DNA of 64,000 nt from Sclerodactyla briareus (GCA_026419785.1 JAODTK010000333.1:62001-126000), one strand, 5' to 3'. Counted from the first letter of the stretch, positions 22,931 through 36,424 are shown. The notes: a model not told the origin generated them from the sequence alone. Program-made: numbers and translations.

Positions 22931-25900
22931 TGGTGTTGGGTGGGTTTTTATTGGAGGGTGGGCCTTGGAATATTATAAACAAGAAATTGCTGCAGCAAAG
23001 AAATTGTGTCATCTTGGAAATGCCTCTCAGAATGATGATGTAATGATGATGTGTAGAAAGTAGTAGGGCCTAGAGCTTCTGACAAAGTCAGAGATAATTC
23101 AGTGATTCTTGTTTTCAGGATGTCATGATAGCGAATTAAGTATATCATCATTGAGGATCTGTGGTGTGAATATTCATGGTGTAAGAATCATCCCAAAATA
23201 CATGTAATTTGCTCACTCTAGTGAGAACCCTGCTTCAACAGTTCATAACCTCTCAGAACTCTGGACCCTCAATGTAGAAAGCTCCAATACTTACATAGCT
23301 TGGATTCATTCGTATGTTAGACAACCAGCACCCCCACCCCAGCCTCCCCATTTCCATGCCGACCATTCCTCTGGTTTTGCTGTTTCATTTTGGATTAGGA
23401 GCCATGACACCATCAATATCTGCCTAGAATTTACTAATTTAAGCGATGCCTGTTAATTTGAAGCCTCAAGGTTGAAGTATTTTGCTAGTAATAAAAGCCC
23501 AGTACTTCTATTACAAATGAGTACAACAGTACGTAGGTCCTGTTTGCATCATGAAATTGTTAGTAACACCAGTTTTTAATATCGTTTGACACCTGAAAGA
23601 CTGGATTGCGTAAGGTGGCTCTCAGGCGAGTCTTGTACTTTCCCAAAGTAAGCGTTGAGGTGTTTGTGCACAATTTTGATGTTTGTTTACATGCACTGCC
23701 ATTTGGTTAAGACCATGGTGATTGAAAGATCCGTGAAAGTCCTGACTTCCTCTCCTTTCTTTCATCATTCAATTGTGCCTCTAGGGGGAGGGATTTTTCT
23801 CCTCCATATCCCCTGATTTGTGGAAATTACATTCGATGATATCCCCCAGTAAACATGAAAAGAAATGTCTTATCTACAGTATAGACTCAACACACGGTTT
23901 TAATAGTTGATGTCACATATTTCACATGTTGTCAATCACAGATACAGTAGTTTCATCACCCCTGCTCCTATCTCCTCCCTCTGTTTGCCACCCTACTCGT
24001 CCTTACCGTATATTTTTCATTGGAGCACTCAGCCCCCTTTGAGTGTACTACTTTACTCTCCCCCTCCCTCCCCCCCCCCACCCCACTCCCTCTTGTCATT
24101 CAAATGCCCAGGCTCAATAGTGGAATGTGTGGAGGAAGAGCTCCCTTCACTATCCCAGTGACGTCAGTGAGTATATGGACCTTGCCATCCAGTTATTGTA
24201 ACCCTCCCTGTTCTTATTGATCTGCCTAGTTCAGCCAGCCATCCTTGATTCTGGTCACTATTAGTCTGAGATATCCTTGAAAAGTTTCTGGGAAGGGTAC
24301 CTAGTGTGAATACAATTTATTATCTAATCTCATTATTCTATAATTGGGCATAATCTGAGTGAATTGCTCAACAAATTGCCCTCATTTGGATGAGATGTGA
24401 CCCTAGATTGGTGGCTGAACTGTTTGTAGTTGTTGCTTAGAACAATGGACAAAATTGAACAATTCTCGGAACTAGACAAGGAAATTGTTAGCAGGGGTCT
24501 GCAGAATGATGTGATTTAGAGTGGGTGGTCAAATTATCCTGTGCTAGCTGAATGAGAAACGGGGAAAAAAACATACGATAAGTCCCGTGGGGCCCTCACC
24601 AAATCATCCCTGTTTTTCTTTACCATCCACTTCCACATGTTATTTTGCAGAAATTGAAATCTCATCTCTATCTGCTGATCCCCCTCCTCCTTTGCAGCCT
24701 TCCCCCCCCCCCCTTATTGTCTGTATCCTGGGCAGTGTTCTCTCTAAAATTTTGGGGCAGTGAGTCAAAGTTGTCATTTTCCTCCATTTTGAAAATCGTG
24801 GTCAGTCAACTCCCTAATGTGCACCTGATTTGCAGTACAAAACGCTCTTTTCTTCAACTTCTTGCTCTGAAAGTCAGCGCGTCGGATTAGTGAGGCACTG
24901 CGTCATAACCTGTCATACCTTAGAGGAAACACTGTACCTGGTCTTTCCAGAGAAATTTAAACAGACAAAATTATCAAAATTGCTATGTTCTCTGTCATGA
25001 ATGAATCTATTCACAATTGCTGGGGGGTCAGATGTCCTGAATCCCCCCCCCCCCCCCCCTCCTCACACACTTCCATGAAGAGCTGTGGGCCTCGGCACAC
25101 ATAAACCTAGCTCACCACTGCTTTGTACCTCAACTTCTCACAAACAATTTGTTTACTATTTACAACCTGGATATGATGCATGGAAACCATGGGTCCCTCT
25201 TCATCCCTGTGGTTTGGAGTCAGCATGTTACAGTAAATGTGTTAAAACAATGGAGGCATTGTTTTGAGAGAAAAACTAAATACAATCTACCTTTCTGAGA
25301 GAACACTCTCCCCCTATCACAAACACCCGGGACCCTACCCGGGCACTACTAACCCCTTCCCGTCCCCCTCCTCACCAGTCCACCTCACAAGGCATGTGAA
25401 AACTGGTCCACCCTGAACAGTTTTGAGATTAAATATAACAGAAAATTGTTTGAATCTGGGCAAAGATGGTCTCTTGGTTATAAACTTGATTAGCCCTGAT
25501 TTCTGGCTGGCTTTTATTTGTTTGCACCAACATCACTTTACTACAGTGTGCCACGGTTAATGTGTCATGCTCTTTTTCAAGATTGTGAAAAAACAAATTC
25601 CCCCCCTTTGAAAACCCCTAGTCATAAGTTATGAGAGATTTCCTGTTAAAAGTGCAGATGTTCCATAAAAAAGGTTATTTTGGTTGTTATTAAGTCACTC
25701 TAAGAGCCCCTGCTGGCTGACTCATCAATCCACAAAAGACATGAAACTCTTTTTTTTTTTTTTCCATCATTAAACTGGAAAATCTAGCTGAGTTCATAAA
25801 CCAGCTGGCTGGGCCACAGTGACCCTGGGTGCACACCCACAACACTCATATCTTCATCATGAGGTTGGTACATGTCTTCAGCTCTGTGGTTAGTTTTAGT

Positions 25901-27318
25901 ATCAATTTCCATAAATATATCCATAAAACTCCTGTCCACCAGCAGTAAGAGAAGAAAAGATGTGAAAATACTTCTCCCTTATCTCTCTCCCCCAATCCCC
26001 CCACCACTACTGTATGACTCACCAACCATTGATGACTAAGCTTGGTGTGTGAGCTGATACAACTCCATCATTAGATATCTCTGGGTGTAGGATGAAGGGA
26101 AATTCCTCTCATGGTGGTTTGGTAATAATGACATGTTGTTTTCATCACTAGATCACCCAGGGGTATTGAGGGGGGGGGGGGGGGGGGCTGAGACCTCTCC
26201 TCTGTTGTGGGCTTAGCTGGAAACTGAAGAGAAATAAACAGTGGAAGAAGCTAAGGTAGAATATCTGAGGGCTTAGTAATGATAAACATCTATACACTGG
26301 TATGATAGCATGTTATGAAGATGAAAGTTTGAAAAAAAAATAGGCACAAATGGTCTAGGCGAGGTAAGCATTTGGTAATGGTCACCCCTCCCCCCCCCCC
26401 CTACTCGAGGATAGCGCGGCAGGTGTGAAGCCTGGCCAGGGATGTGCGCATTATTTTGGCCAACTACGCAGGGCAGGGGGGCCTTCCAGGGGGGGAGGGG
26501 GGAAACTTAGAACCCTTTCAGTGAGGAGGTGTCATTGAGTGTCTTCAAGAGATAATATCTTATAAATCCTTTGACTATTGTCTATTTTTCACTGTGGGAA
26601 AAATTCTTGGGGACAACTCATCTTTGGCTAGTATTTTATCAGGGCTCTGGGATTAGGGGTAGTAGATGTATGGAGCGGGGGGTGGGGTATTGGAGGTGCA
26701 TGGCGTGGGGGTGAATGGAGGGTAGCAGTTGGGGGTGAATAAGTGACGAAACAACATTTTTATGACATTGCCATGTATGAGTGTAATATAGTGTTATCCC
26801 CCCCCCTCCACCGTAGGGAGAGAATACCTGGACATATTCGACAACCCCCTAACCAATAGGGTGAGGGTATTTTGTCAGGTGATAGACTCACGCATTTCCT
26901 CATCAGTCTTGATTCCACCACCAAGTCCTCTTATTTTCATCTTCTGTTCTACTTACCTCAAGTAGAGAACCAAGGCTTCCCCTAGAATAACGACACTTAT
27001 GCAGTGTTTTTAAACACATTGTGTGGTCTATTCTCATCTCTGCCTAATTTGTAGAAGCTGCCAAACATTTGACATTTTCCCTCTAACCTAATTATGATCT
27101 TGTCGTGTACAGCCCAGCAGACTCTACCTACATTCATGTCTGAGTGAATGAATCACTGATAGCATTGATTGAACATGTTGGTATTGATTGTGCCATGGTG
27201 TAACAGACAGATGCGCTGTCTGGTGGACTGCTGACTGGTTCACCGTGATTGGTCTGTGGGTTTACTATATCACAGATTGACAGTTCCCGCAGCACCTCAC
27301 CACCCAGATAAATTTAAC
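22931..27318. other. No gene recognised
   Basis: Non-coding. Contains pyrimidine or poly-C patches (24060-24080, 24707, 25044-25058, 26388-26400) and poly-G runs (26170-26187, 26491-26502). No splice-supported coding segment was found. Confidence 0.5.
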
Positions 27319-27356
27319 CTAGTGGTTGGCACAGTTGGTGAAGCACCATCCCTTAC
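27319..27356 (+). repeat. Left part of a tRNA-type SINE split by a transposon
   Basis: TAGTGGTTGGCACAGTTGG resembles the 5' portion and A box of a tRNA-derived SINE. The sequence stops at CTTAC (27352-27356), where the hAT-like element begins. The right part resumes at 29468 with the same CTTAC. Confidence 0.55.
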
Positions 27357-29467
27357 CAGTGTTCTCCACAGGTAAAAATTTTGTCCGGGTGGTGATCGCC
27401 GTCCTGGGGGAGGAGTCTAAGGGGAGGGGGTGTCCCCCTCCCCTCTGGAAAATTTTGGCCCTCGAAAAGTGGGCTAGATGCCAAATGGTGCAATATTTGG
27501 TGCCAATATTTGCTTTGCATGTATCTCCCAGAAATCTCCATTTTACAGACAGTGTTTTCAACTTTCCTACGATAGCAAAGTGAAAAAAAAAATCTTCGAA
27601 ATTGCGGCAAAATAAGTTGAACGAAAACTGTCAGCAAGGCTCCCAGTCGGAACTGTGATGCTTCCTTCCACATATTCTGAGAGAGATGGTAGCCAATGTT
27701 CTATTAGTGAAGTGGAAGCTAAACAAGCTGCGGTAGTATTAGAAGCGATATGAAACATCGGCCCCTGTCCCGGATCCCATGCACTAGACCCCACTCTCCC
27801 TCTCGCCACTGACCTTCCCCACCCTAACCCTCCTCACCGACCCTCCCCCCACCCTCGCGTCAGCAATCCGTTATGAAGTGGATGATCACCCCCAACTTTC
27901 ATGAGTTCATCATACGCACGTACGACCAAATAAAGTGCATTGAACTTTCGGGATTTTACACTATACAATCAGCGTGTAATTATAATAAAAATATATTTCG
28001 ATCACAATCCTAATAGCATGTTTTCTTTCCTGCATTGATCAACGTGTGACAGTTCCCAATCGCAGGCCTACCAGATCGGCGCGATTCATTTAACAGCTGA
28101 GTATTGAACTGTTTATTCAATATTGGTTACGCGACTCCAACCCTTGGCATTCGATTCTATCGATTTTACAAATGTCACAACCAGTGCTGGCTAATGGACC
28201 GACAGGGCGCTTGACTTTCTGGTGCATTAACTTTTCCATGTGTTCCCAATCTCCATATAAATCAGAGCCTAGCCGCGAGTGACAGACCAGCGGACATTAT
28301 TTTTTTCTCTCAAAAATTGGGAACATTTAAACATCATTGTAGTGTTCAACCCATCAGCGGTTTTCCGGTAGCCCAGAATTGGTCCGATATAGCATGATCG
28401 GAATCGGTATCGGTAAATTGCCGATCGAAAAGTTCCGATCATAACATACAGATTATTGCAAAACCTTAGAGCGACTAACCTGGAACATTAACTGCTCAAA
28501 ATTGACCGACAACGATCGCTAGATATCGTGTGTGCTGATTGCTGAAACAAACAATGCTTTTGTAGTTTGGCTAAAACATGTTTTTTTTCGGCACGTAGCC
28601 CCCCTCTCCCTTCCCGATAATACAACTCCCAACATGAACACATCATTCACTGCATGTACAAGTAGCCTACACAAGCCCAAATTTAAAACTGCCATGCCTG
28701 GCTACGTAAAAACTATTGCCCTCAATCCTAGCAATGCATACCGCAGCCACATCCCAACCTCAAAGTTTGTTTTTGTAAATTGTGATAAAAACCATTGCTA
28801 AAGCTGTTAATTACAATTCTTGCTCCCATTATTCAGTAAAAATAGGTCCATTGATTGAAGGAGTCGTATGTAGACCTACGCAAATAACAGCTGAATTTTA
28901 CCACGAATCGGCGATCTCTCCGATCCCGTGTTCCTAGATTCGGTCCTAACTATTATGTCAATACAAAATCCCATTGTACTGTATGCGGAGAGAATCGAGC
29001 GAATGTGAAGGCGCACTGTCTAAAATTCATAGCAGAGATGTACGTACATGCATACCGTGTTGGTCTATGTGAATCATGTGTATTTGACCTATGTGTATGG
29101 CACTGTAATCATCGTGACGAACTAGCCGTGTTAGAGCGCTCGCAGTTGGGATACGGGGAATCCTTTCTTGCTTCTTGTGTATAGACTGTAGCTGCGCAAA
29201 TCGGAACTTGGAGTCCAGTTTATGTCTGAGTGTAGGTTTTTGGAGAATCGACAGACATGCAGAGATGATGACCGCAGCTAAACGAAACTTTTTTTAATCA
29301 TTAAATCGCTTTGATTGACATTTGTCCAGTTGCCTGGTTGTTGTTTTTTGGTCCGGGCGGTCAAGTTTTGTCCCGGGCGGTAGTTTTCTGTCGCGGGTGC
29401 TTGTGACCATTTTCAATTTTTGTCCGTGGCGGGGCCCGCGCCCGCACAACCCTAGTGGAGAACACTG
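27357..29467. mobile_element. hAT-like transposon, 2.1 kb, inserted in a SINE
   Basis: The left end is CAGTGTTCTCCACAGG and the right end is CCTAGTGGAGAACACTG, a near-perfect inverted pair starting with CAG, as in hAT elements. The flanks share CTTAC at 27352-27356 and 29468-29472, a 5-bp duplication. Some hAT groups make 5-bp rather than 8-bp duplications. Both ends also share the subterminal motif TTTTGTCCGGG / TTTTTGTCCGTGGCGGGG. Inside is an 89-codon frame (28532-28801) without recognisable transposase motifs, and a short palindromic patch of CGGAATCGGTATCGG type at 28390-28440. Probably non-autonomous. Confidence 0.7.
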
Positions 29468-29520
29468 CTTACATACACACAACCAACCCCCGGGAGATCC
29501 GGTTCAAAACCTGGTCAAAC
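29468..29520 (+). repeat. Right part of the split tRNA-type SINE
   Basis: GGTTCAAAACCTGGTC at about 29501-29516 resembles a B box (GGTTCAA..CC). Joined to 27319-27356 across the hAT-like element it gives the A-box/B-box layout of a SINE head. Confidence 0.5.
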
Positions 29521-30006
29521 ATACAGACTTTTACCAAGACTCTGAAAAATGATAACTGGACCTTCCCTCCTCACTGGGCAATCGTGATCGCTCACCACAA
29601 AATTGATTAGAAATAGACCTTTTTTTCGCAAATACCTCTCGCAATGCATTGTGGTCAAGCTCAGGGGGCAAAAGTAGGCTATCTCTGGCAAGTCCAAATA
29701 GATTTCCAAATAGCAGCTAAAATCTCTTTTTAATGTCGAGAATTAGCACATTTCAGTCAAACCATACATACTTGTACCAAGATCTCTCGTCACGATAAAG
29801 AGTACAAAATTCTCCCGGGACAATATAATAAATTTTGAGATAATTATGCACAGAAAATGAGGGAGGATAGTTGAAATCTGATTTCCCATACATGCTGACA
29901 CAAAATTCCCCCCTGAAGTATCCCGCATGCATCAAATCTTTCCCACAGTGCACCGTAACATGCGATTCGCCCTCGCGAAAGGTAATGGGGCGGGGACAAA
30001 CAAGTG

Positions 30007-30178
30007 GTAAGCAATTTGCAAGGTGCCATCTGCGTGTGGTACCACTGCCCCATACATTGATGGACCGCCAAAGGGCATTGCTTTTAAAGTCATTCAGTGG
30101 TGAAGAAAGGATTCATATCTTCAATAACATTCAGTATCCAACCTGCAATCCTGCCTTGAAAAATGGTTTGATCCTCTG
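30007..30178 (+). repeat. Interspersed repeat, copy 2 (partner at 3.4 kb)
   Basis: See the copy at 3374-3550. The two share the order of at least four phrases across about 175 bases. Confidence 0.6.
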
Positions 30179-30825
30179 CTCCGCAATTATATTACTTTAT
30201 TATGGGAAATCATAAACCATGTTGAGAAACTGGGCATTTTGAAAGAAATGAACATAATGTCTAAGGCCCCAACCATCAACCACAGAAGAAATTATGTCCA
30301 ATTGGTTATTAGATTAGGTTACTATGGTAACAAGCCATGTTCATCTCATTCAAATCTATTACTTCTAACCACGGTGTTTAAAAGGCATGTAGCATAGACC
30401 AGTTTTCATAATTATAGTGTCATGTGCAATAGCGCATATCCGGACATACAGGTATACAGTAGCGATAATGAATAATCACCCTTAACCCAGAAAATTTGAT
30501 AATTCACTGTCACTCTGGTGTATCAGTGGCCTAATTTGGTTCTGACGCAGTCCTATAGAGGAGTGGTAGGGTTACACATGTTGCCCTGGACTCACCCTCA
30601 TGGAAGACAGGAAATACAGTTTCCCTACATCTAACAGTCTACCAAAAATTTCAAATTCCATTTTGTTCAGTTCTGAATTAGCTGACAATGACCCTGAGAG
30701 CATCCCGTGTACCTTCAATCATCCATAAGTAACCTTTTCATCCTGTTAACTTAAGTCAGTTCACATGTGATTTGTTCATGATCTTCTCCACACCACTCTC
30801 CATAACTTTCCTGTGGCTTTCGATT

Positions 30826-31215
30826 ACTCCTTCCTCTTCTTTGCTCCTCCCCTTCTTTGCCCCTTGCCTTATACATTCTTCCCCTGCTTCTTTCTCTCCC
30901 CTCCCCCCATCCCTTTCCCCCTCTTCAACCTTTCCCTTCTCTATTCCATCTTACCCCCTCCTCTCTCAATCACTCTACTCTTATCCTTTCTACTCCCCTC
31001 TCCTCATCCTTCCCCTCTGTTCATTCTCTCTCCCATCTCTCCATCCAGTCCCCCTCTCATTCCTTCCCTCTCTTCATTCCTTCCCCCCATTCTAATCCCC
31101 TATCCCCTCCACCCTCCACTCTCCATCCCTTCACCTCTCTATTTTTTCCTCTCTTTCTCCCCTCTCTTCATCACTCTACCTTCCTTATCCTCTTTTATCC
31201 CCCTCCCCTTCCTCA
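30826..31215 (+). repeat. Pyrimidine-rich tract of about 390 bases
   Basis: Almost purely C and T in mixed order (CCCCTCC, TTCTCTCC, TCCTTCCC), with only isolated A and G. Three long open frames here arise from the low-complexity composition, not from genes. Such tracts can form triplex structures; that is family knowledge, not shown here. Confidence 0.85.
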
Positions 31216-31439
31216 TGAAGCAGTCCTTGGATTAAGCCAAGGTCAGAAGATGGTGACTCATGTACCTATTATTGTATCTCTTTGATGTCTTGTTTATGCA
31301 TCACACCAGAATCCATGCATCCAAGGCAACCTTGGGTGAATACGAGAATACACTCTGGCTTGTTATCAATATGCTTAAACTCCCATCATGCCCCTCAGCT
31401 ATGCGAGGGGTTTGGTGACTTAATTATGACAGCCCATCA

Positions 31440-31930
31440 GCTCTATTACCTCCACCACTCAGCGCGTGTAATTGGGCCTTCACCCCAGCTAGCCACTCCG
31501 GGCTGTGGGAGTTAATTAGCCTAGCCACGCAAACTGCACACACAGCGCCTGGCCCCCGGTTCCCCAGGGCAATCGAGATGGAGAGCCACGAGTGCGACAT
31601 TGTTTGCCGCTTCTCCCTCTTTCCATCTGCTGCTTGCTATTTCTCGAGAGGGAGGCCCGTGTCCCCTTTCGTGAGATTCTTGGCGTGTGTGGGGAGTCCT
31701 TCTCCTTCTCTCCTGCTGTTTTGTTTACAGCCCAGTGATGTAAACGCAGTGTTTATATGTCAATACCATTGGCCGACCTGCAGGCTTGTCAGTATAACGT
31801 CGGGAACAGTGGTTTAACATCGTTGTCAATCAGCTCGGATCGTTATTGCTCGCAGCTGTGTTTATCATCAATTGATCATCTCTGGGATTTAAAACAACCC
31901 GTATGTGCAGATTCGGGCGGGACCGAAGTT
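31440..31930 (+). promoter_or_regulatory. CpG-richer patch, candidate promoter/5' region of RasGEF1
   Basis: About twenty CpG dinucleotides fall in under 500 bases, well above the surrounding sequence. It lies 4.4 kb upstream of the first recognised RasGEF1 exon, on the side where the missing 5' exon must be. No TATA box, start codon context or donor could be assigned with confidence. It could equally be an enhancer or an unrelated gene start. Confidence 0.3.
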
Positions 31931-34900
31931 TGTTCACAATTGTCACAAAAGTAGCGTGGGATCTTGCCTGATGTTTCTGAGATCTTGACTTTTCTGGATA
32001 GTATTTTGAATCTATTGTGATTAGAGAAAACTCCTCCTGCTTCAATATTCTGTAGATGTAGCTTGTTGAGTTTTGTCGGTGATGCGTGGGAATATTCTTT
32101 CTTTAACCTGTTTCTGGTTGCATTGATTTCATCTTCATCATCACTTTCACTATCATCCTGAGATGAATCTGTTCTCTTAACTATAAATCCCTGAGCAGCA
32201 AGTAAGAGGTAGGTGAATTTGAATTACTGTATTGCATTTATTAAAATGAGTTTACATCTGCACTTGTTGCATTGAGCGCCTGGCCATGTGGTTTTGGAGT
32301 AGCCAGAGATTCCATAACAAAATTCACTGTTTTCATAATAATGTTTCTTTGAGGTTGCTCACAGTAGATCCTTCTGATAATACTGTTTTGCCCAGTCACA
32401 ACCAAGGACGTTCTGTTTTGTTTGTTAAAAATCTGAGAACCACTAACAAATTGAACACATGACGTGTCCTATGGAGATGTGAAATATTTTGGCTATTGTT
32501 CTCAAATAGGTTTATATTTTTCTTTGGTTAGTGGAAAGTTGGAACCTTGTCATTACCCTCACTTAAGGGGGCCCCAGCCCATCCATAACGTCATTTTTCA
32601 TGCCCACAAACAAATGCTGATTGCTGCTTTGGACTGCTCAATTTGCTCTGGCCCCACCCCTCTCCCCACCCCCACTTCACATGTAGATGTGCACTTGCAT
32701 ACAGTTGGCTTGTGGAGTTGATCAAGGTACAGGCGGGCGAATCATTTCTGATACCCCTTCGCATGTTTTGTCTCAGAAAGCGGAATCGAGGGAGCATACC
32801 ATCCAACAGAAGGGCTTAACAGGTCACCTTTTACTGCAGGGGCTTCACCAAACTCTCAGTATGAGGGAGGCGGTGGGGATGTTGGGCCATGGTGAAGGGG
32901 AAGGCACATTCATGATTTACTGCGGGGACTTTCGGGAACCTGTGATCGGCCATTCTAGAAGGAGGTCCTCCTCTCACTTCTAAAAATTCTTGAATAATAC
33001 AAAGGTCTCCGATCCATCTGGTGCTAGCATTTTATTGGTTTTAGTAAAATTAGGGTTAAGAAATATATATCGTACACATCAGCATCCATGAGACCCGGCA
33101 TCACACTTTTTTTTTTTTTCGGGGGGGGGGGGGGGGGAGGGACAAAACCATTCTGCCACTGAGTCAGACAAGAACAGATAGTTTTGGAGGATATATAATC
33201 ATCATTATTTTTCCTATGGTAGTTTATCTGCCTCTTCTACAATGCTCAGAGTGCAACTCAATTGAAAACACTCAAGGGGATGTTGCGTCGGTACGGGGTG
33301 CTTTCCGCACCTCCTAAACTAACCTAGCTTAAGGATTGATAGAAGCAAACACCGTATATCCTCTCGCAACAGTGATGGAGACCTCAGCCTCTCTGATTCC
33401 ACATTATTAATTTTATTAAAAATCACCCCAAGGGTGGGCCATCCCCTTACAGTAACGTGACCCTCTGTTAATGACATGGTTGTGAGTTGATAAGTGTACG
33501 TTATGCGGTCACTCAGGCCCTCCTACTGAGAGACCATCATTTTAACATATTTGGTAACTTCCATCAATGGCTCCTTGTCTCTCGCAGTTTGCTACTTGAG
33601 TATTGAGTATGACCAGTTCACAGCTGTAAATTCCGCGCATGCTCTTCACTGAAAAGTGTGTGTGATCAGGAGAGATTCCCCCCCCCATAGTGATGAATTC
33701 TGCCTATTTTTTAAACCGTCCCCACTCTGTGGGAACGCAACTATCATCCCATCTTTCCCGGATGTTATTGTTGATAAGTAGAGGAGGGGGGACCATTTCC
33801 GTTCTAATTTTTGTGTTGGGATGCTGTGTGATTTTCACGGAGGGAGTTTGAAAGATTTCTCTGCTTAATGTCTGTGCAGCGTGAAACTGCAGCAGTAATG
33901 ACCTATGACCTTGACATGGCCAACAGGCTTGCCAATCTGAGCCAATACATGTAGTAGAGTTGGTGGTGTTGGTACAAGCCAAGTCTTGTAAAATGGGGAT
34001 CAGGCTAGGCTAAACTGAATAACGCACCCTGAATTTTCAAAGCAGTGTTCTAAACCATGGGCCAGAGACCTAATCAAGCTGTACAAATTAAATCACGGTA
34101 GTGCAGATTATTGCAAAATCGGAAACTATTATTTGGGGAGACAAGCATTCCAAAAAAGGGTGCCCTTCTGAATATATTCATGGGATTATACAGAGACTGA
34201 ACATATATCTATAGACTGCGATAATGGGAATTTCATACCATTCTTTATTGGAAACTTTCGTGCTGTCCGTTCCGCATGAGCAATGGCTTTTGACGATTGA
34301 TTGTCGGTTTTCTGCGTTCAGTGGACACTGTGAAAACAAGCTGGACCAGCCTTGGAGCACATAGTGTCACCTGACCTGCTTTGCGGTGTTTGATTTAGAA
34401 GTGTCACCAGGTCACGCACTCAGAGTTGGGCTGCCTGTTATCACGGATGCCATTTCGTGCAAATTCCAGGGACGTAATGTGTGTGAATTCTATAGTCAAT
34501 TTTGCTGTTTCATTCCTGTGATACGTGCAATTGAATTGTTAGCCCCTGCGGTTTCCATGTTAACATTAGCCATGGACCAAAATATATTACATTCATATAT
34601 ATCAATGAGATTGTGGTCATATACCCGAACTGAGAACTGAGGTCATGACGGATTGGACACAAAAATGTATTGCGGTGTCAGATGCAGCTCTGTCACTCGT
34701 TACGATATTCTTGACTGCTTTTGGATGTCAGGGAGCACACTAACCAGTGGGGACCCCTCTGTGGTGGATAATTTGGGAGAATTATTGTGGTAAAGATCAC
34801 AGAGTACAAGGAAAGGTTCACCCTGCTGCCTGTACTCCCAGGGATAAATGTCAATGCACTTCGCCGCCCCGCCCACCCCATCACCCCCAAGCCTTCCCAG

Positions 34901-36333
34901 TTCCCACTGCCCACTTACTCTCCTGACTCCATTATATCGTGTAGATCATGCCCCCCCCCCCCCCTCCTCGTCAATATTTAAAAATAGCATTGATATTTCA
35001 TAGAGTACCTCACAGGGTTTGTTAGTACCAGGTATGAATAGGGGTCATGCCCCCCTAAGATATCAGCCATGTGCCGCCCATGCCCTGTGTCAACCCATGG
35101 TCAACCTAATATATGGTTGTGAGTTCCATTATCATGACTGTTGTAAATCCTCAGGCTAACCATAATCCTGGTGGTTGCAATGGTTTGCTTGGGTCAATAC
35201 TGTAGTGGTCAGTTTGGTCCAAAACCACCACTCCCCACTGCAGCTCTTAATGATTCACCCATGGTGTGGACTACCAGACACCCTACCAGCCACTCCCATT
35301 AGTCACATACTATGTCACCATGGAGACCCAGACATTATGGTATGGCTGGGGTATACCACATCCAGTCTAGGAGGGCCTGTGGCTCTTGGTAATGTACTGC
35401 ATGAGTTCTATCGGACTTGTGTGGTTTTGGCATTAGCTGGCGGTATTGTGACAGCTTGTCCTGAGGTTAGTTTGTTGAATTAGCTCTTATCTGTGGTCAA
35501 TTATTTCTAGACAAACTGACATTTCCTGCAAACATGTTCAATATGGTATGTCAGTCTACAGTGAAACGTAGGGGACTTGTTGAATGTGTAAATATTTTTA
35601 TGTTGCATAAAAATGTTGCCTGCTTAATGAGTAGCAGTTAATAGAAGCCGAGGATTTTGTTGAGGTTGCAATTGTGGATGAAAATGGCAATCATAAAAGA
35701 GGGGACAGTATTGCTGGAAAAAAGTAGATTCACTGTTATTTTTGACTGTAATTTACTGGATTGGGTGGGGGGGGGGGGGGCGGCCGAGCCCTGACACAGA
35801 CAAGTTCCTGACCACTGAATAACAGAAACTGTGTCTGCATTTGTTCTCTAACCATTCATATGTGTGTTGTTATCGTTGAAATCACCTTTTCAAGGTTACA
35901 GTAATGAGATTATATTATATTGTTTCAAAGTCCTAGGGTACACTAGAGTTGGATGTTGCAAACGACAGTGTGCAGAACGATTTTCATAACCCCCTGGTTT
36001 AATATTCACATCAGCTGCAGCACAAAACTACAGATTTCGCCCATACTGATCCGCAATAACGACGTCGAGAAATGAGAGAAATTGGCTTGTTGTTCAAGGA
36101 GTGGTGCATTTTTAAGAATAGGGCAGGTGATTAAATAAAGCTGCAAGGGTGAATCTCTGGGGGGGGGGCTCCCCAGCCTCACCCCCCCCCCTCCACCCCA
36201 CAGCGTATAGTGGTGAGCATGCTACCCTTAAAAGGTTCATTGGATTGTCTTGTTGTAGAGAAATTGGTATGTCATACATACTGTTCTGCTTGGCCTAATG
36301 TGTGATAGTTAATTTTCTTCTCTTTCCTAACAG
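31931..36333. other. Presumed 5' intron or upstream region of RasGEF1
   Basis: No exon recognised. The exon at 36334 starts at a strong acceptor, so at least one upstream exon exists, in this window or beyond. Contains poly-G (33121-33137, 35767-35780) and poly-C (34951-34966) runs. Confidence 0.4.
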
Positions 36334-36424
36334 GCTTTGGTGCTTGAAGATGGGTAACCTAGTGTCTTGTCTCTGGAGGCCTGCGTCAGAACATGGTCCC
36401 CCACCGCAGAGTTATTACCCTGAT
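36334..36424 (+). CDS. RASGEF1: RasGEF1-family exon (first recognised): N-terminal RasGEF_N segment
   Basis: RasGEF1 proteins are Ras-superfamily exchange factors; the vertebrate A and B forms are reported to act on Rap2. This exon encodes the start of the RasGEF_N region. It follows the acceptor TTTCCTAACAG and ends at GAT before GTAAGT, phase 0. Read with small frame corrections it gives the hallmark VLEDGNLVS, SLEAL, VPTAEYYPD, matching the vertebrate order DGxLxSGSLEAL...VPTxDYYPD. As printed it contains about five offsetting indels: an extra G before TAACC, missing bases after TCTTGT and in GAGGCCTGCG, and an extra C in GTCCCCCACC and T in GAGTTAT. The apparent ATG at 36351 is therefore not a start; translation begins in an unseen upstream exon. 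Confidence 0.82.

Noticed and set aside
30772-31285. Three overlapping open frames of 107-142 codons
   Set aside because: They lie in a pyrimidine tract and consist of S, P, L and F only; they reflect composition, not genes.
36351-36424. An apparent start codon giving MGNLVSC, which looks like an N-terminal myristoylation and palmitoylation signal
   Set aside because: The surrounding bases fit the internal RasGEF1 block DGNLVS-SLEAL-VPTAEYYPD once small indels are allowed, and the exon begins at a splice acceptor with GAA-GAT in frame before it. The ATG and lipid motif are products of offsetting frame slips.
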